Part shown: positions 35,769 through 44,707 of the stretch, in pieces
Layout of the letters: the number at the start of each line of letters is the position of its first letter
Numbering within the stretch: the first letter of the stretch is position 1
Assembly (NCBI RefSeq): GCF_014842075.1
Contig: NZ_JACYVA010000003.1
Span: 248,001 to 312,000 of the forward strand
Source: Sphingomonas sp. CFBP 13720
GTDB lineage: Bacteria; Pseudomonadota; Alphaproteobacteria; Sphingomonadales; Sphingomonadaceae
DNA length: 64,000 bases
Direction: 5' to 3'
Notes under the pieces: generated by a model
Told to the model about the DNA's origin: nothing
Databases searched by the model: none
The model's input: the letters and a program-made list of their open reading frames with translations, nothing else
Translations under genes and position numbers: made by a program

Positions 35769-36760
35769 TCGTCCTCATCCTCGAACCCGACGAGGTCGAG
35801 CGCACGTGCCTTGATCTGGCGGGTCATGCACCAATGGACCAGCGCATCCTCGCGGCCATGCGTCACCCACACTTCCTTCGGTGCGATTTCGGTCAGCGTC
35901 TGCGTCAGTTCGTCCCAGTCGGCATGGTCCGACAGGATCAGCGGCAGTTCGACGCCGCGCTGCCGCGCGCGCTGTCGCACCCGCATCCATCCGCTGGCCA
36001 TCGCGGTGATCGGATCGGGCAGCCGCCGCGACCAGCGATCGTTGAGCGCGGACGGCGGCGCGATCACGATCCTCCCCTGCAATTCCGCTTTCGCCACCCC
36101 GGTCGCGGGACGTAGTTCGCCCAGGTCGACGCCCAGTTCGACATACAGGTCGCACAGCCGCTGCAACGCGCCGTGCAGGTAGATCGGATCGTCGAAGCCC
36201 ATCGCCCGCGCTTCCGCGATCACCCGCTGCGCCTTGCCCAGCGCATAGGCACCAACCAGCACGCAGCGTTCGGGTTCGGCGCGCAACGCCGCCAGCAGCT
36301 TGTCGATCTCGTCGCGCGTTTCGGGATGGCGGAATACCGGCAGCCCGAACGTCGCTTCGGTCACGAACACGTCGCACGGCACCGGCTGGAACGCGGCACA
36401 GGTCGGGTCGGGGCGGCGCTTGTAATCGCCCGATACGACGACACGCTCGCCGCCATGGTCCAGCACGATCTGCGCCGATCCCAGCACATGGCCTGCAGGC
36501 ACGAACGCGATGTCGATCGGCCCCATGCGGATCGATTCGCCATAGGCGACCGGGTGCCCCGCCTGCGCGCCATAGCGCACGTCCATGATCGCCAACGTTT
36601 CGGGCGTCGCCCAGACCGCGCCATGTCCGCCGCGCGCATGATCGGCATGGCCGTGCGTCACCAGCGCGCGCGCCACCGGTTGCGACGGATCGATCCACGC
36701 ATCGGCAAGCGGCAGGTAGATGCCCATGGGCTTGGGTTCGATCCAACGGGCAAGGGCCAT
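35765..36760 (-). CDS. Ligase-associated DNA damage response exonuclease
   Basis: This 331-residue metallo-beta-lactamase/beta-CASP nuclease starts at ATG 36760 (MALARWIEPKPMGIYLPLADAWIDPSQP). The metal-binding HxHxDH is ALVTHGHADHARGG, with further sites in FVPAGHVLGSAQIVLDHGG, VVSGDYKRRPDP and the C-terminal LILSDHADWDEL and VWVTHGRE. It is the exonuclease member of the four-gene bacterial ligase-associated DNA repair set. Its helicase and endonuclease partners are at 42.2-45.4 kb on the other strand, but no ATP-dependent ligase is next to it. Confidence 0.9.
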   Translation of the reverse strand: MALARWIEPKPMGIYLPLADAWIDPSQPVARALVTHGHADHARGGHGAVWATPETLAIMDVRYGAQAGHPVAYGESIRMGPIDIAFVPAGHVLGSAQIVLDHGGERVVVSGDYKRRPDPTCAAFQPVPCDVFVTEATFGLPVFRHPETRDEIDKLLAALRAEPERCVLVGAYALGKAQRVIAEARAMGFDDPIYLHGALQRLCDLYVELGVDLGELRPATGVAKAELQGRIVIAPPSALNDRWSRRLPDPITAMASGWMRVRQRARQRGVELPLILSDHADWDELTQTLTEIAPKEVWVTHGREDALVHWCMTRQIKARALDLVGFEDEDD

Positions 36761-36858
36761 ACCCCACCATGGCCGACGCGCCGCCCCGTGCCAAGCGGCG
36801 GATCGAAAGCGCGCGACGGATCGTTGATCGATCAGAGTGTTACTGGAAGGCCGCAACC

Positions 36859-37035
36859 ATGATCGACCTGTCTAGCCTGTGGGGTTTGCTCACCGTTATC
36901 GGCCCGCTTCTGTTGCTGGGCGTGCTGGCATGGGCGGTGCTGCACAACCGTCGCAGCCGTGGCGCACGCGATGCGACCGAACGCGCGACCGCGAAAAATT
37001 ACGACGAGCAGGACCGGATCGACCGGAACCGGTAA
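36859..37035 (+). CDS. Small single-pass membrane protein
   Basis: The product has 58 residues from ATG 36859, with GGAAGG 8 bp upstream. One TM (LWGLLTVIGPLLLLGVLAWAVLHNRR) is followed by a short charged tail (SRGARDATERATAKNYDEQDRIDRNR). The frame extends up to 36769 but that part has no ribosome site. The layout (one TM, charged C-tail) resembles short sphingomonad inner-membrane proteins. Function unknown. Divergent from the exonuclease. Confidence 0.7.
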   Translation: MIDLSSLWGLLTVIGPLLLLGVLAWAVLHNRRSRGARDATERATAKNYDEQDRIDRNR

Positions 37036-37178
37036 AGGATAACGTCGGGCTTCGACTTTCTTCCGGGCCTTTTCGGTCAAGCAGGCGCGCGCGAAGCTGG
37101 TTCGATCGAACGGTAAGGCTGTTCGATCCGAGGATGCCGCGGCGCAGTAGGCTCGCGTATCCCAATCCGTACCAGAAC

Positions 37179-37802
37179 CTAGTCCGGGGCATAGGCGCGA
37201 TGGAACAGGTCCACGGCGTCCTGCGCATCGCGTTCGCGTTCCTCCGCCGGCAACGGCCCGGCGCTGCCCCATAGCTGGGTATTGTGCCGAATCTGGATCA
37301 ACTGGATCAGATGCTGCGCGGCACGAAACGGGTCTGCCCGACGGAAATGACCGGCGGCCATTTCGCGTTCGAGGTAGGTTGCCAGCCGCGCCTTCACCTG
37401 CGCGGGGCCACGATCGTCGAACAGGCGACCGATCTCGGGGAAGCGTCCTCCTTCCCCGATGACCAGCCGGTACAGGCTGACCGCATCGGGACTGAGCAGC
37501 TTTTCCGAAAAGCGCCGCGCGAAATCGAGCAGGGTCGTGCGGCAGTCGCGTCCCGGCCGCAACGCGTCGTACAGTTGCGCACGAAAAGCCTCGGTTACGT
37601 CGTCGAGCACGGCGGCGAACAACGCCTCCTTCGACGGGAAATAGGCCCATAACGTCCCCTTAGACCCGCCCAGCTTGCCTGCGATGGTCGACATCGACGT
37701 CGCGGCATAGCCGTGATCGAGGAAATTGCGTCGCGCGATCGCGATGATCGCCGCCTGGCGTGCGGCACGGCTTTCATCGCGGCGGGTCGGGCTTGCGAAC
37801 AT
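37179..37802 (-). CDS. TetR/AcrR-family transcriptional repressor
   Basis: The product has 207 residues from ATG 37802. The N-terminal helix-turn-helix is ARQAAIIAIARRNFLDHGYAATSMSTIAGKLGGSKGTLWAYFPSKEALFAAV. The C-terminal ligand-binding part carries a TetR_C_33/AefR-like pattern (PDAVSLYRLVIGEGGRFPEIGRLFDDRGP). It is divergent from the efflux operon, and both operators sit around its start, so it should repress the pumps and itself and release on binding a pump substrate. Confidence 0.92.
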   Translation of the reverse strand: MFASPTRRDESRAARQAAIIAIARRNFLDHGYAATSMSTIAGKLGGSKGTLWAYFPSKEALFAAVLDDVTEAFRAQLYDALRPGRDCRTTLLDFARRFSEKLLSPDAVSLYRLVIGEGGRFPEIGRLFDDRGPAQVKARLATYLEREMAAGHFRRADPFRAAQHLIQLIQIRHNTQLWGSAGPLPAEERERDAQDAVDLFHRAYAPD

Positions 37803-37805
37803 AAC

Positions 37806-37821
37806 CGTACCATACGGTACG
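37806..37821. promoter_or_regulatory. TetR operator 1
   Basis: CGTACC (37806-37811), 4 bp, GGTACG (37816-37821), 4 bp upstream of the tetR ATG and inside the space to the efflux operon. The outside context gives ACCGTAC / GTAC half sites shared with the second operator. Confidence 0.6.
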
Positions 37822-37836
37822 CTTTCAAATTGACAA
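37809..37836 (-). promoter_or_regulatory. Candidate promoter of tetR
   Basis: On the minus strand TTGTCA (37836-37831), 16 bp, TATGGT (37814-37809). The -10 lies in operator 1 and would place the transcript start at or within a few bases of the ATG at 37802, that is a leaderless or nearly leaderless mRNA. Confidence 0.45.
37830..37835 (+). promoter_or_regulatory. Candidate -35 box of the efflux operon
   Basis: TTGACA at 37830-37835, overlapping the tetR -35 on the opposite strand. The expected -10 region (37853-37858, CAGAGG) is weak, so the promoter is provisional. Confidence 0.35.
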
Positions 37837-37864
37837 GCAAATGCAGTGGGAGCAGAGGCGCAAT

Positions 37865-37880
37865 CGTACCGGGGAGTACG
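37865..37880. promoter_or_regulatory. TetR operator 2, ahead of the outer-membrane factor gene
   Basis: CGTAC (37865-37869), 6 bp, GTACG (37876-37880), with the same ACCGTAC/GTACGGT half-site logic as operator 1. It sits 8 bp before the efflux lipoprotein ATG at 37889 and overlaps its ribosome-binding area. Confidence 0.55.
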
Positions 37881-37888
37881 GTGAAATC

Positions 37889-39313
37889 ATGCGTTCGATT
37901 CGACGATATGGCAGCGTGGCGATCCTGCTGGCGCTGGGCGGATGCGCGGCACCCGATCTGGGCGCGCCCCCCGAAATCGCGTCGGCGAATCGCTACGCCT
38001 CGACCGCGACGCTGGCCGGATCGTCGGCGCGCTGGCCCGACGCGGCATGGTGGCGCGGCTATGGCGATCCACAGCTCGACGCGCTGATCGGCGAGGCGCT
38101 GGCCGGATCGCCGGATATCACCATCGCCGCCGCCCGGGTCCGCGCTGCCGAAGGCGTGGCGCGACAGGCGGGGGCCGCCGGCCAGCCTTTCGTAACCGGC
38201 GAAGCATCGGCGGGGCTGACCAAGCAGAGCTACAATGCCGGAATCCCGCGCGCCTTCGTCCCAAGTGGGTGGAACGACACCGGGCGGGTCGCGCTCAACG
38301 CCGGACTCGATCTCGACCTGTTCGGGCGCAACCGCGCGTCGCTGGTCGCCGCGACCTCCGCCGCCGAAGCCGCGCGGCTGGACCGCGAACAGGCGGCGCT
38401 GGTGCTGGCGAGCGATATCGCCGCCGCCTATGCCGATCTGGCGCGGCTCTATTCGTTGCGCGACGTGCTGGCCCGCGCGCTGGAAGTACGGACGCAGACG
38501 CAGCGGCTGGTCGCCGATCGGCTGGCCAACGGGCTGGAGACGCAGGGCGAACTGAAACAGGCGCAGTCGGCGGTGCCCGCGTCGCGCGCCGAACTGGCCG
38601 CCAATGCCGAACAGATCGCACTGACCGGCAACCGCATCGCCGCGTTGATCGGTGCGGGACCGGATCGCGCGCGGACGCTGACGCGGCCGGCAGTGACGGC
38701 CCTACCCGCCGATTTGCCTGCCGATGCCGGGATCGCGCTGGCCGGGCGGCGTCCCGACCTGCTCGCCGCGCGGGCGCGGGTCGAGGCGGCGGCAAGCCGG
38801 ATCAAGGTCGCGCGCGCCGACTTCTATCCTGATATCCGCCTGTCGGGCCTGTTCGGGTTGCAGTCGCTCGGACTCGACGTGCTGGCGAACGGCGGATCGA
38901 CGATCGGGTCGGTCGGCCCTGCGATCACACTGCCGATCTTCAACGGCGGGCGCATCGACGGCCGGTATCGCGAAGTCCGCGCCGATTATGACGAAGCGGT
39001 CGCGACCTATGACCGCACGCTGCTGAACGCGTTGCGCGAAGTCGCCGATGCGGTGACCAGTCGTGGGCAGGTGGCGACGCAGGTCGCCGACGCACGCGAG
39101 GCGCTGACCGGGGCGGAGGGTGCGTATCGCATCGCGCAACTACGCTATCGCGGCGGGCTGTCGACCTTTCTCAACGTGCTGAGCGCCGAACAGGCGGTGC
39201 TGACCGCGCGCCGGACGCTCGCCGAACTCGACGCGCGACGCTTCGCGATCGACGTGCAACTCGTCCGCGCACTCGGCGGCGGCTATCTTCCTTCTCATAG
39301 CGGGAATCTCTGA
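37889..39313 (+). CDS. Outer membrane efflux lipoprotein (NodT/OprM family)
   Basis: The product has 474 residues from ATG 37889. Lipoprotein signal MRSIRRYGSVAILLALGGCAAP with Cys at residue 19. Two outer membrane efflux (OEP) repeats follow (DAAWWRGYGDPQLDALIGEALAGSPDITIAAARVRAAEG; GIALAGRRPDLLAARARVEAAASRIKVARADFYPDIRLSGLFG), then EVADAVTSRGQVATQVADAREALTGAEGAYRIAQLRYRGGLSTFLNVLSAEQ. It is the outer channel of a tripartite pump and its stop overlaps the adaptor start (TGATG). Confidence 0.95.
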   Translation: MRSIRRYGSVAILLALGGCAAPDLGAPPEIASANRYASTATLAGSSARWPDAAWWRGYGDPQLDALIGEALAGSPDITIAAARVRAAEGVARQAGAAGQPFVTGEASAGLTKQSYNAGIPRAFVPSGWNDTGRVALNAGLDLDLFGRNRASLVAATSAAEAARLDREQAALVLASDIAAAYADLARLYSLRDVLARALEVRTQTQRLVADRLANGLETQGELKQAQSAVPASRAELAANAEQIALTGNRIAALIGAGPDRARTLTRPAVTALPADLPADAGIALAGRRPDLLAARARVEAAASRIKVARADFYPDIRLSGLFGLQSLGLDVLANGGSTIGSVGPAITLPIFNGGRIDGRYREVRADYDEAVATYDRTLLNALREVADAVTSRGQVATQVADAREALTGAEGAYRIAQLRYRGGLSTFLNVLSAEQAVLTARRTLAELDARRFAIDVQLVRALGGGYLPSHSGNL

Positions 39314-40449
39314 TGGATACGCCATCCCCCACTCCGGCCCCGGCCGATCATGCCAATCCGGGCAGGCGCAAGCGGCTGTTGCTGATCTTCGCGGCGATCG
39401 TCGGGCTGCTCGCGCTCGGCTACTGGCTGTACGACACGGTCATCGCGTCGAAGCGCGTCGGCACCGACAATGCCTATGTCGCCGCCGAAGTCGCGCAGGT
39501 CACGCCGCTGGTCGCCGGACAGGTGGTCGAACTGACCGTCAGCGACACGCAGCCGGTCCGGCGCGGACAGGTGCTGATGCGGCTGGACGATGCGGATCAG
39601 AAGATCGCGGTCGCGCAGGCGCAGGCGGAACTGGCCACCGCCGAACGTCGCTATGGTCAGACCGCGGCGACCGGCGCGGCGTTGCAGGCGCAGGCCGATG
39701 CGCGCGGCGCGGATATCGGCAGCGCAGAGGCGCAGCTGACCGTCGCCCGCGGCAACCTGACCCGCGCGGAAACCGATTATCGCCGGCGACAGGCGCTGTC
39801 GGGCGAAGGCGCGGTGTCGGGTGAGGAACTGACCGCCGCGACCAACGCACTGTCGACCGCCCGCGCCAATGTCGCGTTGGCGGAGGCGGGCGTGGCACAG
39901 GCACGCGCCAACCGCGTGTCGGCACAGCGCGAACGCGCCGCCAACACCGCGCTGACGGAGGGCACGACCCAGGCGACCGCACCAGAGGTACTGGCGGCGC
40001 GGGCGAAGCTGGCGCAGGCGCAACTCGATCTGGAACGCACCGTCGTACGCGCGCCGATCGCCGGCGTAGTGGCGCAGCGGAACGTCCAGATCGGGCAGCG
40101 TGTCGCGGCGGGCGCGGTAGCCATGGCGATCGTGCCGGTCGAACGGCTGTACGTCGATGCGAACTATAAGGAAGGCCAGTTGCAGCATGTCCGCATCGGC
40201 CAGCCTGCGACGCTGACGTCCGACCTGCATGGTGGCGACGTGGTCTATCATGGCCGGGTGGTCGGGCTGGCGGGCGGTACCGGATCGGCGTTCGCGCTGA
40301 TCCCGGCGCAGAATGCGACGGGCAACTGGATCAAGGTGGTCCAGCGCCTGCCGGTCCGCATCGCGCTCGACCCGAAGGACCTGCGCGCGCATCCGTTGCG
40401 CGTCGGGCTGTCGATGGATGCCGAGATCGACATTTCGGGCGACCGGTGA
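39313..40449 (+). CDS. HlyD/EmrA-family periplasmic adaptor
   Basis: The product has 378 residues. One N-terminal TM (RKRLLLIFAAIVGLLALGYWLYDTVIAS). The barrel-sandwich lipoyl halves are RVGTDNAYVAAEVAQVTPLVAGQVVELTVSDTQPVRRGQVLMRLDDAD and LDLERTVVRAPIAGVVAQRNVQIGQRVAAGAVAMAIVPVERLYVDANYKEGQL. A long coiled-coil Ala/Gln/Arg hairpin (residues ~95-225) lies between them. The adaptor links the DHA2 pump in the inner membrane to the outer-membrane lipoprotein, an EmrAB-TolC-type arrangement. Confidence 0.95.
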   Translation: MDTPSPTPAPADHANPGRRKRLLLIFAAIVGLLALGYWLYDTVIASKRVGTDNAYVAAEVAQVTPLVAGQVVELTVSDTQPVRRGQVLMRLDDADQKIAVAQAQAELATAERRYGQTAATGAALQAQADARGADIGSAEAQLTVARGNLTRAETDYRRRQALSGEGAVSGEELTAATNALSTARANVALAEAGVAQARANRVSAQRERAANTALTEGTTQATAPEVLAARAKLAQAQLDLERTVVRAPIAGVVAQRNVQIGQRVAAGAVAMAIVPVERLYVDANYKEGQLQHVRIGQPATLTSDLHGGDVVYHGRVVGLAGGTGSAFALIPAQNATGNWIKVVQRLPVRIALDPKDLRAHPLRVGLSMDAEIDISGDR

Positions 40450-40607
40450 CCCGACCCGTTTCACCCGTTCGTTCCGAGTAGAACGAAGCGACGCCGAAGC
40501 CCGTATCGGAGCACCCGCGCCGGTCCTGCGATACGCCGTTTCGCCCCGCGCGCCGCTAACCCGGGACGGACGGGTCCGTGCAAGCCGTTCGATTTCAAGG
40601 AGCCGTC

Positions 40608-42158
40608 ATGGCCTCTGCCGCTGCCCCGACGCGTTCCGCCGCCCCCACGCCCACGCTGACCGGATCGCGGCTGGTGCTGGCCGGGGTGGTGCTGGCGCTG
40701 ACCAACTTCATGGTGGTGCTCGACACCACCATCGCCAACGTGTCGGTGCCGCACATCGCGGGCGGGCTGGGCGTATCGCCGACACAGGGGACGTGGGTCG
40801 TCACCTCCTATTCGGTGGCGGAGGCGGTGTGCGTACCGCTGACCGGGTGGCTGGTACGGCGGTTCGGGACGATCCGCGTGTTCATGGCGGCGATGATCGG
40901 CTTCGCGATATTCTCCGCGCTGTGCGGCCTTGCCACGTCGCTGGGCATGATGGTCGCGTTCCGCATCGGACAGGGGTTCTGCGGCGGGCCGCTGATGCCG
41001 CTGACGCAGACGCTGCTGCTGCGCATCTTTCCCAAGGAGAAACAGGCGGCGGCGATGGGGGTCTGGGCGATGACCACCGTCACCGCGCCGATCCTCGGGC
41101 CGATCCTTGGCGGGACGATCAGCGATACGTGGTCGTGGCCGTGGATCTTCTTCATCAACCTGCCGATCGCCGTGCTGTGCATCTTCGGCGTGTTCACCCT
41201 GTTGCGCCAGACCGAGACCCCGCGTGAGATCGTGGCCGTCGACCGCATCGGCCTTGCGCTGATGGTGCTGTGGATCGCGGCGTTGCAGGTGATGCTCGAT
41301 CTGGGACGCGAACATGACTGGCTGGGGTCCAGCTTTATCGTCGGGTGCGCGGTGGTCGCGGCGATCGGGTTCGTCGTGTTCCTGATCTGGGAACTGACCG
41401 AGGCCAATCCGATCGTCGACCTGCGCGTGTTCCGTCACAGGGGGTTCACCGTCGCGGTGGCGGCGCTGTCATTCAGTTTCGGTACCTTCTTCGCCTCGGT
41501 CGTCATCATCCCGCAATGGTTGCAGACCGCGATGGGCTATACCGCGACCGAGGCCGGCTATGTCACCGCGTTCAACGGCGTGCTGGCGGTCATCATGTCG
41601 CCGGTCGTCGCAAGGCTGAGCAACAAGGTCGATCCGCGCCTGTTGGTGTGTTTCGGCATATCGTGGCTGGGTCTGACGTCGATCCTGCGCACCTTCTGGA
41701 CCAGCGGGGCGGACTTCTGGACGCTCGCGCTGCCGCAGCTGGTGCAGGGGCTGGGCATGCCGTTCTTTTTCATTCCGCTGACGATCATCGCGCTGGGGGC
41801 GGTGCCGCCGTCCGAAACCGCGTCGGCGGCGGGGTTGATGAGCTTCCTGCGCACGCTGGCCGCCGCCATCGGAACCTCGATCGGCGCGACGGTCTGGCAG
41901 AACAGCGCACAGGTGAACCGCGCCGAACTGGCCGGGGTGCTGAACGATCCGGGACAGGTGCTGGCGGGCGCGGCGGCGCGCGGGATGTCGCAGGAACAGG
42001 GTCGCGGGCTCCTCGAACAATTGGTCGACCGGGAAGCGTTCGCGCTGGCGACCAATCACCTGTTCGCCATCGCGGCGGTGATCTTCTTCGCATCGGCGAT
42101 GATCATCTGGCTGGCCCCCCGGCCCGGCGGCAAGGTGGATACGTCGGCGGCGCACTGA
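40608..42158 (+). CDS. DHA2-family major facilitator drug transporter (EmrB-like)
   Basis: The product has 516 residues from ATG 40608 behind AAGGAG. Fourteen predicted TM segments. Motif C/first segment: VLALTNFMVVLDTTIANVSVPHIAGGLGVSPTQGTWVVTSYSVAEAVCVPLTGWL, then RRFGTIRVFMAAMIGFAIFSALCGLATS and RIGQGFCGGPLMPLTQTLLLRIFPKEKQAAAMGVWA. It is the proton-driven pump of the tripartite set; the upstream 158-bp gap carries a short hairpin near 40468-40488 but no strong terminator. Substrates are likely hydrophobic drugs or uncouplers. Confidence 0.95.
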   Translation: MASAAAPTRSAAPTPTLTGSRLVLAGVVLALTNFMVVLDTTIANVSVPHIAGGLGVSPTQGTWVVTSYSVAEAVCVPLTGWLVRRFGTIRVFMAAMIGFAIFSALCGLATSLGMMVAFRIGQGFCGGPLMPLTQTLLLRIFPKEKQAAAMGVWAMTTVTAPILGPILGGTISDTWSWPWIFFINLPIAVLCIFGVFTLLRQTETPREIVAVDRIGLALMVLWIAALQVMLDLGREHDWLGSSFIVGCAVVAAIGFVVFLIWELTEANPIVDLRVFRHRGFTVAVAALSFSFGTFFASVVIIPQWLQTAMGYTATEAGYVTAFNGVLAVIMSPVVARLSNKVDPRLLVCFGISWLGLTSILRTFWTSGADFWTLALPQLVQGLGMPFFFIPLTIIALGAVPPSETASAAGLMSFLRTLAAAIGTSIGATVWQNSAQVNRAELAGVLNDPGQVLAGAAARGMSQEQGRGLLEQLVDREAFALATNHLFAIAAVIFFASAMIIWLAPRPGGKVDTSAAH

Positions 42159-42234
42159 CGGTCGCGCCCCGTCTTGGCCCGCGCGCACGGGCGATGGCTG
42201 GTATCCGGCGCGCTGCGGCCCCAGATGGGGCACA

Positions 42235-44649
42235 GTGTCCGACAGCCTCCCCGCCCCCCTCGCCCAATGGTTCGCCGCGCGCGGATGGACCCCGCGTCGT
42301 CACCAGCGCGAAATGCTGGCGGTCGCGCGACAGGGACGCCACGCGCTGCTGGTCGCGACCACCGGCGCGGGCAAGACGCTGGCCGGGTTTCTGCCGACGC
42401 TGACCGACCTGATCGAGACGCCGGTCGACGGGTTGCACACGCTCTACATCTCGCCGCTCAAGGCGTTGGCGGTCGACGTGCAGCGCAACCTGCTGGCCCC
42501 GATCGAGGAAATGGCACTGCCGATCCGGGTCGAGACGCGCACCGGCGACACGCCGTCCGACCGCAAGGCACGGCAGCGCAGTCGCCCGCCGCACATCCTG
42601 CTGACCACGCCGGAATCGCTCAGCCTGTTGCTGTCCTATCCCGACAGCGCCACGATGTTCGCGGGTCTGCGGTCGATCGTGATCGACGAGGTGCACGCCT
42701 TCGCCACCGACAAGCGCGGCGACCTGTTGTCGTTGTGCCTTGCGCGGTTGCAGCGGTTCGCGCCTGCGCTGCGCCGCGTGGCGCTGTCGGCGACGGTCGC
42801 GGATGCCGACGGCTATCGCGCATGGCTGGCCCCCGATGGCGATATCGATACGGTCGCGCTGGTACAGGGCGAACCGGGCGCCGACCCCGAAATCGCCATC
42901 CTGTTGCCGCACGATCGCATCCCGTGGTCGGGCCATTCCGGGCGCTATGCCGCGGCGCAGGTGATGGCGGAGATCGAACGCAACCGCACCACCATCGTGT
43001 TCTGCAACACCCGCAGCCTTGCTGAACTGATCTTTCAGGATCTGTGGAAGACCAATGACCGGCAATTGCCGATCGGCGTCCATCACGGCAGCCTCGACCG
43101 CGAAGCGCGGCGCAAGGTGGAACAGGCAATGGCCGACGGGCGGCTGCGGGCGCTGGTGGCAACCGCCAGTCTCGATCTGGGCGTCGATTGGGGCGACGTC
43201 GACTGCGTGATCCAAATGGGCGCGCCCAAGGGATCGTCGCGCCTGCTCCAGCGGATCGGACGCGCCAATCACCGGCTGGACGAAGCATCGCGCGCCGTGC
43301 TGGTGCCCGGCAACCGGTTCGAGTTTCTGGAGGCGCAGGCGGCGTTGGACGCGGTCGAGGCAGGCGAACTCGACCCCGACGTCTTCCGCCCCGGCGCGCT
43401 CGACGTACTGGCGCAGCATCTGATGGCATGCGCCTGTGCTGCACCATTTGCTGCGCAGCAAATGCTTGATGAAGTGCGCAGCGCGCTTCCCTATTCCGCG
43501 CTCGAAAGCGACACGTTCGACCGCGTGCTGCACTATATCGCGGAAGGCGGCTATGCGCTGAAAGCCTATGACCGGTTCAAGCGGTTGCGGCTGGGTGCCG
43601 ATGGCCTGTGGCAGGTGACGAAGCCCGGTTTCGTGGCGCAGCATCGGCTGAACGCCGGCATCATCGTGGATGCGACCACGCTCGACGTGCGGTTCAAGAA
43701 TGGGCGGCGGCTGGGAACGGTCGAGGAATATTTCGCGTCCACACTGTCGCCGGGCGATACCTTCTTCTTCTCCGGCCTCAGTCTCGAAGTCGAGAAGATC
43801 GAACTGAACGATCTGGTCGTACGCGCGACCAGCCGCCCGGCGCGGGTGCCGACCTATGGCGGGTCGCGCATGGCATTGTCGACCAACCTCGCCGACCGGG
43901 TGCGCGGGTTCCTCGACGACCGCAGCCAGTGGGCGCGCTTTCCCGACGATGTCCGCGAATGGCTGGAATATCAGGCGCGACGCTCGGTGCTGCCCAAGCC
44001 GGGCGAGTTGCTGGTCGAAACCTTCCCCCGCGAAGGGCGGCATTATATGGTAGCCTACAGCTTCGAAGGGTGGAACGCGCACCAGTCGCTGGGCATGCTG
44101 GTCACGCGGCGGATGGAGGCGATGGGGCTGAACCCGGTCGGGTTCGTGTCGAACGACTATGCGCTGGCCTGTTACGGGCTGGAGCCGATCACCGATCCTC
44201 AGGCGCTGTTCTCGCCCGACATTCTGGAACATGAATTCGTCGACTGGGTGCAGCAATCGGCGCTGCTCAAACGCGCGTTCCGCGAAGTAGCCGTGATCGG
44301 CGGGCTGGTCGAACGCCAGCATCCCGGCAAGCGCAAGACCGGCAAACAGGTCACTTTTTCGACCGACCTGATCTACGACGTGCTGCGAAAATACGAACCC
44401 GGCCACCTGTTGCTCGAAGCGGCGTGGCAGGATGCGCGTGCGCGGATGACCGATGTCGGGCGGCTGGCGGTGCTGCTGGAAACGGCGCAGGGGCGGATGC
44501 GGCACGTCACGCTCGACCGCGTCAGTCCGCTTGCGGTGCCGGTACTGGTGCTGATCGGTCGCGAACGCGTGACGCAGGGGTCGGCGGACGATGCGCTGCT
44601 GATCGAGGCCGAGGCACTGGCGAGCGAGGCGATGACGCTCGATCCATAG
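42235..44649 (+). CDS. Ligase-associated DNA damage response DEXH-box helicase (Lhr-like)
   Basis: The product has 804 residues from GTG 42235. Superfamily 2 motifs: RRHQREMLAV (Q), VATTGAGKTLAGFLPTL (I), YISPLKALAVDVQRNL (Ia), HILLTTPESLSLLLSYP (Ib), IVIDEVHAF (II, DEVH), LSATVADAD (III), TTIVFCNTRSLAELIFQDL (IV), VATASLDLGVDWGDVDCVIQMGAPKGSSRLLQRIGRANHRLDE (V/VI). The C-terminal Lhr-core WH and DUF4145-like barrel ends with ALASEAMTLDP. It is the helicase component of the bacterial ligase-associated repair set. Confidence 0.93.
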   Translation: MSDSLPAPLAQWFAARGWTPRRHQREMLAVARQGRHALLVATTGAGKTLAGFLPTLTDLIETPVDGLHTLYISPLKALAVDVQRNLLAPIEEMALPIRVETRTGDTPSDRKARQRSRPPHILLTTPESLSLLLSYPDSATMFAGLRSIVIDEVHAFATDKRGDLLSLCLARLQRFAPALRRVALSATVADADGYRAWLAPDGDIDTVALVQGEPGADPEIAILLPHDRIPWSGHSGRYAAAQVMAEIERNRTTIVFCNTRSLAELIFQDLWKTNDRQLPIGVHHGSLDREARRKVEQAMADGRLRALVATASLDLGVDWGDVDCVIQMGAPKGSSRLLQRIGRANHRLDEASRAVLVPGNRFEFLEAQAALDAVEAGELDPDVFRPGALDVLAQHLMACACAAPFAAQQMLDEVRSALPYSALESDTFDRVLHYIAEGGYALKAYDRFKRLRLGADGLWQVTKPGFVAQHRLNAGIIVDATTLDVRFKNGRRLGTVEEYFASTLSPGDTFFFSGLSLEVEKIELNDLVVRATSRPARVPTYGGSRMALSTNLADRVRGFLDDRSQWARFPDDVREWLEYQARRSVLPKPGELLVETFPREGRHYMVAYSFEGWNAHQSLGMLVTRRMEAMGLNPVGFVSNDYALACYGLEPITDPQALFSPDILEHEFVDWVQQSALLKRAFREVAVIGGLVERQHPGKRKTGKQVTFSTDLIYDVLRKYEPGHLLLEAAWQDARARMTDVGRLAVLLETAQGRMRHVTLDRVSPLAVPVLVLIGRERVTQGSADDALLIEAEALASEAMTLDP

Positions 44650-44707
44650 GCTTTTTCCTGCCGCACCGATGCTTGAGCCGCGCGGTGGCATGCGGCATAG
44701 GCGGATC

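Noticed and set aside
37100..37111. Perfect 12-bp palindrome GTTCGATCGAAC after the small membrane protein
   Set aside because: Looks like a T-loop of a tRNA at first, but no acceptor or anticodon stems can be drawn; kept as a plain palindrome.
40450..40607. Possible degenerate intergenic repeat or attenuator before the DHA2 gene
   Set aside because: A TTCGTTC/GAACGAA hairpin exists, but without T run or second copy in the window there is no support for a named element.
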